From assembly GCA_019677205.1 (NCBI GenBank), contig JAAMXY010001573.1, forward strand, positions 1 to 21,874: DNA of 21,874 nt. Reading direction: 5' to 3'. Shown here piece by piece: positions 17,346 through 21,874 of the stretch. The notes beneath the pieces were generated by a model. That model saw only the letters and a program-made list of their open reading frames with translations. It made no database searches and was not told the origin of the DNA. Within the stretch, counting starts at the first letter, position 1. Each line of letters opens with the position of its first letter. The DNA comes from Pinguiococcus pyrenoidosus (taxonomy: Eukaryota; Sar; Pinguiophyceae; Pinguiochrysidales; Pinguiochrysidaceae). The position numbers and the translations under genes were made by a program.

Positions 17346-18824
17346 TCACTCACTTCCACCGAAAAGGCTTCGTGAGGAGAGCGAGCGTTGAGAAGCACCA
17401 TCCACACTTTGATCGACCGTCTCATTCCTCCTTTGGACTACTACTGCTAGCTTGAGTGCTGGTGACAGCGCCTCAACAAACGCATATCTCTCCTTGGAGG
17501 AAAAATTCGTGCTCTTTCCGTTGATGAAATCATCTGTCACGCGCTGCATTGCTTCGATCTGGAAGTCGATGCTTTAACATTTTCCGAAGCGTAGTTCAGT
17601 CCAGCATGTACGCTCAAGCACTTGAACATCTGCCAATGTTGCGATCAGCGCCTTGGCCACCCATCCAAGGAATGGAACTTTAAAATCCGTAAGCTTGCGC
17701 GCCACACGGAAGGACTTCATTGCTTGTAGAAGGGAAGTTTCCTTTCCCAAAGTATCTCGATGTTGTATCAGTTCCTCGTTGAGAAATTCATTGTTCGCAC
17801 GGAGAAGGTTGCTTTTAAGAACGCCATTGAACCCGCAATCAAGCGGTTGAACAAGTTCTGTAGCGTTTCCTGGAACGTAGATCAGGATAACATCTGGAAA
17901 GTGCTCAGCTACTACTGCGTCCCGGAAGCTCTTATCACGATGAACGCTATACACGTCGAGCAGAAGAATACACTTGTCCCCGCTTGGTGCTTCGGGAAGA
18001 TGAGCAGGCGCTCCGCTCCTGCCTGGTCTTAGCTCTGTGGACGCCTCGGTGTCTGCTGCAACCGCGTAGCGCACCGCTGGCGCCGCCCGCTTCTGTCGAA
18101 GCTCTGCTTCTCCGGCTGGTCTCCGCTCCGTGGACGCCTCGGTCTCTGCTGCAACCGCGTAGGGCATCGCTGGCGCCGCCCGCTTCTGTCGAAGCTCTGC
18201 TTCTCCGGCTGGTCTCCGCTCTGTGGACGCCTCGGTGTCTGTCCGCTTCTGTCGAAGCACTGCTCCTCTGCCTGGTCTCTGCTCTACCGGCCATGTACCT
18301 GATCTTGTACGTAAAGCATTGTGCTTGCCTTCTTTTTCAGCTGAGGAGTTCGGCTCCTTGCGTGGTATTCTGCTGCTCTCCTTCGCTCTCCGAGTCCGAG
18401 GAAGATCAACAGGAACGTATGGTCTGCGGAGCTTTTGGAGAATTTTCGATGTGTTCGACGAACGGCACATGAGACACCAACTCAGGGTGAGATACAGATG
18501 AGCGAAAGGCCCATCGCAGTGGGCATTGCTTGCCACACTGTCCTCGAGGAACATTCTCCCCATGAACGCGTACGCCTCGAAGGAGAGGGGGAGCTTGCCC
18601 TCATGCAGAACCTCCCCGGACTCTTGATTGGCTTGAGCGATGGTTCTTTTCAAACCTTTCACTAGCGGGCGTACAGACTTGTCGATTTCGTTGTAAACGC
18701 CAAGCTGGTCGTAGTCCACGAATAGGTTAAATAAAGAGTGCTGATCTCCGACTATTGAGCATGCCTTTCGTAAGCCCACGCTCAAAAGCTGTGACCCAAT
18801 CCATTCGCTTATTGCGAAAAACTA
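17346..18824 (-). pseudogene. Decayed transposon gene: crypton-like N-terminal piece plus DDE endonuclease piece
   Basis: The main open stretch is 18785-17574 (403 codons, minus), beginning at TTG. The same frame is protein-like upstream of a TAG at 18824-18822 (WIGSQLL before LSVGLRK) and downstream of TAA 17576-17574 (to 17346), so the gene is broken by in-frame stops. The first part (NLFVDYDQLGVYN, then LPLSFEAYAFM and LTLSWCLMCRSSNTSKI) resembles the N-terminal region of crypton-like recombinase elements known from oomycetes and algae, from memory of that pattern. The last part (CILLLDVYSVHRDKSF, YVPGNATELVQPLDCG) matches the DDE_1/jerky-pogo endonuclease core around its second Asp and QPLD block; the first catalytic Asp region is missing. 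Between them is an Arg/Glu/Ala-rich segment made by 93-bp tandem repeats. Terminal inverted repeats and target duplications were not found by eye. Not expected to be functional. Confidence 0.7.
18037..18284. repeat. 93-bp tandem repeat, two full copies and one shortened copy
   Basis: Copies begin with GTGGACGCCTCGG at 18037, 18130 and 18223. The first two are 93 bp with few differences; the third lacks about 31 bp in its middle. On the minus strand the full unit encodes 31 residues (including TEAST and AELRQKRAAPA), staying in frame inside the transposon-derived frame. The preceding 25 bases look like the end of another unit. Confidence 0.92.
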
Positions 18825-19232
18825 GTAATTTTCATCACCATAAAGAACGGCCTTAGAAACACATTTATGAATTCGTGGTTCTTTTCCAGACCACGATGTC
18901 GTCTAAGCTGTGCCCATTAGTTCTTGATAATCTCAGGTTTTGGTTTCATAGCAGTGCTTGCGCCTCGTTCTCGGTTTTCGCCAGTATTGCGGTTCTCGCG
19001 CTTTTCGTGGCACAATGCACAATAAGCCTTTTACCGTTGGCGATGCGAAACTAATTCGATCTTTGGTTCGCGTCGTGATACAGCGCAGTAGGACGCAGTT
19101 GCCCATGTGCGCCTCCGATCGCCGATGGATCTGCTTACGCTAGCACGCGCCGTTGGACCTCTTCAGCATTGCTGATAGCGTTTGCGGGTGACTTTGCCTT
19201 TCGCGCTACCGGTGATCGGGTCTGGACGGATC
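18825..19232. other. Spacer between transposon remnant and deubiquitinase gene
   Basis: No complete gene seen. On the minus strand the first about 100 bases still contain protein-like sequence in frames interrupted by stops (for example DDIVVWKRTTNS before a stop), likely more of the decayed element. The part next to 19233 should hold the promoter of the ubiquitin hydrolase gene. Confidence 0.45.
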
Positions 19233-21494
19233 ATGAGCAAGCTGGGCGAGAGGGCGGCTTCATCGTCCAAGGGAAAGCGCCCCCGCTCAGCCAGTTGGAG
19301 TCGAGAGGACCACCAGAATCCGCTGTGTCTTCCCCCTTTGGAAGAGCAGCTCACTCCGCCAGACTTGATTCAGCAGCTTCTCCGGTGGCGGAAGCCGCGT
19401 GGCAGTGGGCCTGGGCTTGTGAACCTTGGCAACACTTGCTTCGCCAATGCGACACTGCAGAGTCTGGCGTCGCTTGCACCGTTCGTGCAGTACCTAGACG
19501 ACTTGTCTCCCAGGGGCGATGACCTTCTGGCGGTTGTGAATGGCTTCTTCCAGCGTTTTGGTCGTGTGGCGCCGGGAAGCGCTTTTGCCCCGAAACAAGT
19601 GATCGGTAACTTGAGGCGGATCGCCAAAAGCTTTCGGCAGGGGCGACAAGAGGATGCTCACGAATTCCTCCGACATCTTCTGGATGGGCTTCATCGCGCT
19701 TGTCTCGTGCGCGAAGGTCTGAAGCCCACGGACTGCGGGCGCCGCGAGGAGACGAGCGCGATCTACCGCATCTTCGGTGGCTACCTGCGCTCCCAGCTGA
19801 AGTGCAGCAACTGTGCTTTCTGCTCGCACACCTACGACGCCTTCTTGGATCTCTCCCTGGAGATCACGGGAAAGATCAGCAGCCTCCCGTCCGCGCTCCA
19901 GATGTTTCAAGCCGCCGAGGTGCTCGACAAGCACAACCGTTGGAAGTGTGGAGGCTGCGGGAAGCACGTCCGCGCACGCAAGCAGATCACCATCTTCAAG
20001 GCACCCGCTGTGCTCTGTATCCAGCTGAAGCGGTTTTCCTTCGGGATGCAGTGGGCGCATCGAGGAGGTGGCAAGATCAATCGCTTCGTATCCTATCCCG
20101 AGCACCTTGACGTGGAGATTTCGGGGGGACCGGCGCGCCGGCGAACTTCAGTTCGCTACGCGTTGCATGGCGTGGTCATTCACGTCGGCTCGAGCGCCCA
20201 CCTCGGTCACTACTTTGCATACATCCGAGGAGGGAATGGGAAGTGGTTTCTGAAGGACGACTCTCGCACAAGGGCCGCGAGCTCGGCGGAAGCTCTGCGG
20301 CAGAAAGCCTACATGCTCTTCTATGTCAAGATCAGCGCTAGGGAGCCAGAGGATGCGCGAAGTGCTCGGGGAGATGAGAAGGCAGGGACACCGAAAGCGC
20401 CTGAGAAGGCTTCCAAACTAGAAGCGTCCAAGGGGAACTCGACCGAGGACGAAGATCCCAAAGCTCGAGAGGCCGATCGCTCAAGAGCCGACCGCTCTCC
20501 GAAAGTCGACGACAAAGACCTACCGGAAACGGCGGGGGCAAGACAGGGCAAAGAGGAGGAGGAGGGAGAGGACGCCGGTGCGAAATCGGCGGGAACGGGA
20601 TGGACCAAGAGTCTCTTCAAGAAGCTCAACGCGGTCGATCGCGTCAACGAGCAACAAGTCGCAGGCTTCTCAGACGGCGGCCGGGATGATGAGGAGGGTA
20701 CGGCACCAAAGAGCTTGGCAAACTGGGTTCAGGGCCTGGGCGGAGCGGCAGATAAGCCTCTCAACGAATCCCCAGAGAATGAGGACACCAGCACAGATCT
20801 GCTGCCGCGGGAGCGCTTCGACAGAAAGACATGGACTCTGGCTTTCCGGCGCCGTCCTGTCGTCTGTCATACTCCACAAATCTACCGATGGGATCGCCTG
20901 GGGATCACGCGCCGGGTGCGCAGGAGGCGGCACCAGATACGCATCGTACCAACGTTGGTGCCCTTGCCTCCGCCACCCGCAGCAGCAAGCTCAAGCTTGC
21001 AAGACGACAGGGAGACGAGCAATTCAAACGAAGAGGAGGCTGGGCATCCAGTTCGATCGCGTGGAGAGGGAGAGGGAGGTCGCCAAGCAGCGTTGCGGAG
21101 TGAGGCTGCCGACGTCTCCGTCCCTGACGAAGCAGGTGTTCTCTCCGTAGCTGCCGAGGCTCGCCCACCCCCAGTTCCAGCTGGGGAGCTGAATGGTGGC
21201 CGGTCCGAAAAGCTGAAAGCGGAGGACCGTGCGCAGGGCGGTCCGCGCTCCAGCAGCCTTGTCTACGGAGCCGTGGTGGACTCTTGGGACACGACGCCGG
21301 ATGCGGCCCGGGACAAGATAGTCCAGGAGCTTCAGCAGGAGGAACGCGTAGCCGCCAGGAAGCGTCACCTTGACGCGTGGAACCTGGCGCTGGATGGCGG
21401 GAAAGTCCGCAAGACGAAGAAGAGAAAAGCATCGGAACAACGCGGCAAGAATCCCTTCCAGCGCCTGCACGATGGAAGGAGCTCATATCAATGA
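19233..21494 (+). CDS. Ubiquitin C-terminal hydrolase, USP36/USP42 type
   Basis: 753 aa, no intron needed. The frame is open from 19182 but that codon is TTG; ATG 19233 (MSKLGERAASSSKGK) is the first in-frame ATG. The USP domain spans about residues 55-368: Cys box LVNLGNTCFANATLQSL with catalytic C69, QEDAHEF (139-145), zinc ribbon CSNC (191-194) and CGGC (239-242), LCIQLKRFSF, and His box HLGHYFAYI with catalytic H326, followed by FLKDDS (D342/D343) and AYMLFYVK. It should remove ubiquitin from proteins. The long C-terminal region is acidic and Lys/Glu-rich, and its end (VVDSWDTTPD, ARKRHLDAWNLALDGGKV, then NPFQRLHDGR) resembles the conserved C-terminal block of USP36, a nucleolar enzyme acting in ribosome biogenesis; nucleolar location is inferred, helped by basic clusters (KTKKRK). 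The upstream neighbour is a transposon remnant. Confidence 0.93.
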   Translation: MSKLGERAASSSKGKRPRSASWSREDHQNPLCLPPLEEQLTPPDLIQQLLRWRKPRGSGPGLVNLGNTCFANATLQSLASLAPFVQYLDDLSPRGDDLLAVVNGFFQRFGRVAPGSAFAPKQVIGNLRRIAKSFRQGRQEDAHEFLRHLLDGLHRACLVREGLKPTDCGRREETSAIYRIFGGYLRSQLKCSNCAFCSHTYDAFLDLSLEITGKISSLPSALQMFQAAEVLDKHNRWKCGGCGKHVRARKQITIFKAPAVLCIQLKRFSFGMQWAHRGGGKINRFVSYPEHLDVEISGGPARRRTSVRYALHGVVIHVGSSAHLGHYFAYIRGGNGKWFLKDDSRTRAASSAEALRQKAYMLFYVKISAREPEDARSARGDEKAGTPKAPEKASKLEASKGNSTEDEDPKAREADRSRADRSPKVDDKDLPETAGARQGKEEEEGEDAGAKSAGTGWTKSLFKKLNAVDRVNEQQVAGFSDGGRDDEEGTAPKSLANWVQGLGGAADKPLNESPENEDTSTDLLPRERFDRKTWTLAFRRRPVVCHTPQIYRWDRLGITRRVRRRRHQIRIVPTLVPLPPPPAAASSSLQDDRETSNSNEEEAGHPVRSRGEGEGGRQAALRSEAADVSVPDEAGVLSVAAEARPPPVPAGELNGGRSEKLKAEDRAQGGPRSSSLVYGAVVDSWDTTPDAARDKIVQELQQEERVAARKRHLDAWNLALDGGKVRKTKKRKASEQRGKNPFQRLHDGRSSYQ

Positions 21495-21874
21495 CCAGTC
21501 GCTTCTACAGGGTGAAACGCAGAGTGGAGGGTGGTGAACTTGAGACAGGGCAGGGGCACTTGGCCCCGCAAGCTCTGCGAAGCCCCACAGGAAAACGCTC
21601 ATGAAACTGAAATGTCATCTTCATGCAGTTCATCTGTTCGCAGCTGACATTGGAGACGACTGGGCACCCCTGAAGGTCACAAAACGCAACTTCGAAAATC
21701 AAACGTAGACGCCGCAAGGACTATTGAACACTTTCAAGGCGGAAGGGTCGTGTGGCTGAACGGAACATGATATGCAGAGGGAAGCTGGAGCGATTCGAAA
21801 GGCGGCACGCGACAGATCGGGCCAACCGACTAGTTCTCGACGCTTTGCTCGCGCAAATAGTCCAAGATCTGCTT
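21495..21874. other. 3' flank of the deubiquitinase gene; possible start of a further frame
   Basis: No clear gene. From ATG 21767 a plus frame stays open for 36 codons to the window edge (begins MICRGKLERFERRH, ends near AQIVQDLL) and could be the beginning of a coding region cut by the window, or chance. A minus frame at 21505-21717 has no recognisable domain. Confidence 0.3.

Noticed and set aside
17346-18824. CRISPR-like reading of the 93-bp repeats
   Set aside because: Only three directly adjacent copies, no spacers, and the locus is eukaryotic.

Overview
The window is nuclear DNA of a compact-genome eukaryote, probably a unicellular protist or alga. The families are eukaryote-specific: ArfGAP, DENN, IQ, RGS, PITH, RUS/DUF647 and a USP36-type deubiquitinase. 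Several genes need short GT-AG introns (about 58-113 bp) to give complete family members. Intergenic gaps are short and coding DNA is GC-rich. The sequence alone does not place the lineage; the crypton-like transposon remnant and RUS family are known from algae and stramenopiles among others.

Layout: (1) 570-4196 (+) encodes a protein joining an ArfGAP zinc finger, a full DENN (Rab-GEF type) module and a run of IQ-like motifs. (2) 4929-7520 (-) encodes five consecutive RGS-type domains. (3) A roughly 1 kb divergent promoter region (7521-8505) holds a 19-copy 9-bp minisatellite, a near-perfect 30-bp palindrome, a (CG)5 tract and a two-codon uORF overlapping the next start. (4) 8506-9925 (+) is an NAD kinase with one 58-bp intron. 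(5) 9992-10602 (-) is a small PITH-domain protein with one 86-bp intron. (6) 10844-12600 (+) is a RUS/DUF647 membrane protein with two introns; splicing the first one restores a signal peptide. (7) 12666-15926 (-) is an intron-rich gene of unknown function with predicted membrane segments; up to ten introns, three of them exactly 63 bp. (8) 15927-17345 is an AT-richer gap. (9) 17346-18824 (-) is a broken transposon gene combining a crypton-like N-terminal piece with a DDE endonuclease piece, bridged by 93-bp tandem repeats. (10) 19233-21494 (+) is a USP36/USP42-type ubiquitin hydrolase. (11) The last 380 bp hold no clear gene.

The seven cellular genes do not form an obvious pathway. The first two are both small/heterotrimeric G-protein regulators (ArfGAP, Rab-GEF and RGS modules) and sit tail to tail. 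NAD kinase and RUS both carry hydrophobic N-termini suggesting organelle or secretory targeting. The first six genes alternate strands strictly, giving three convergent pairs and two shared divergent promoters. No previously unknown multi-gene system is evident; the most unusual items are the ArfGAP-DENN-IQ fusion, the five-RGS protein, the intron-rich orphan and the chimeric transposon remnant.
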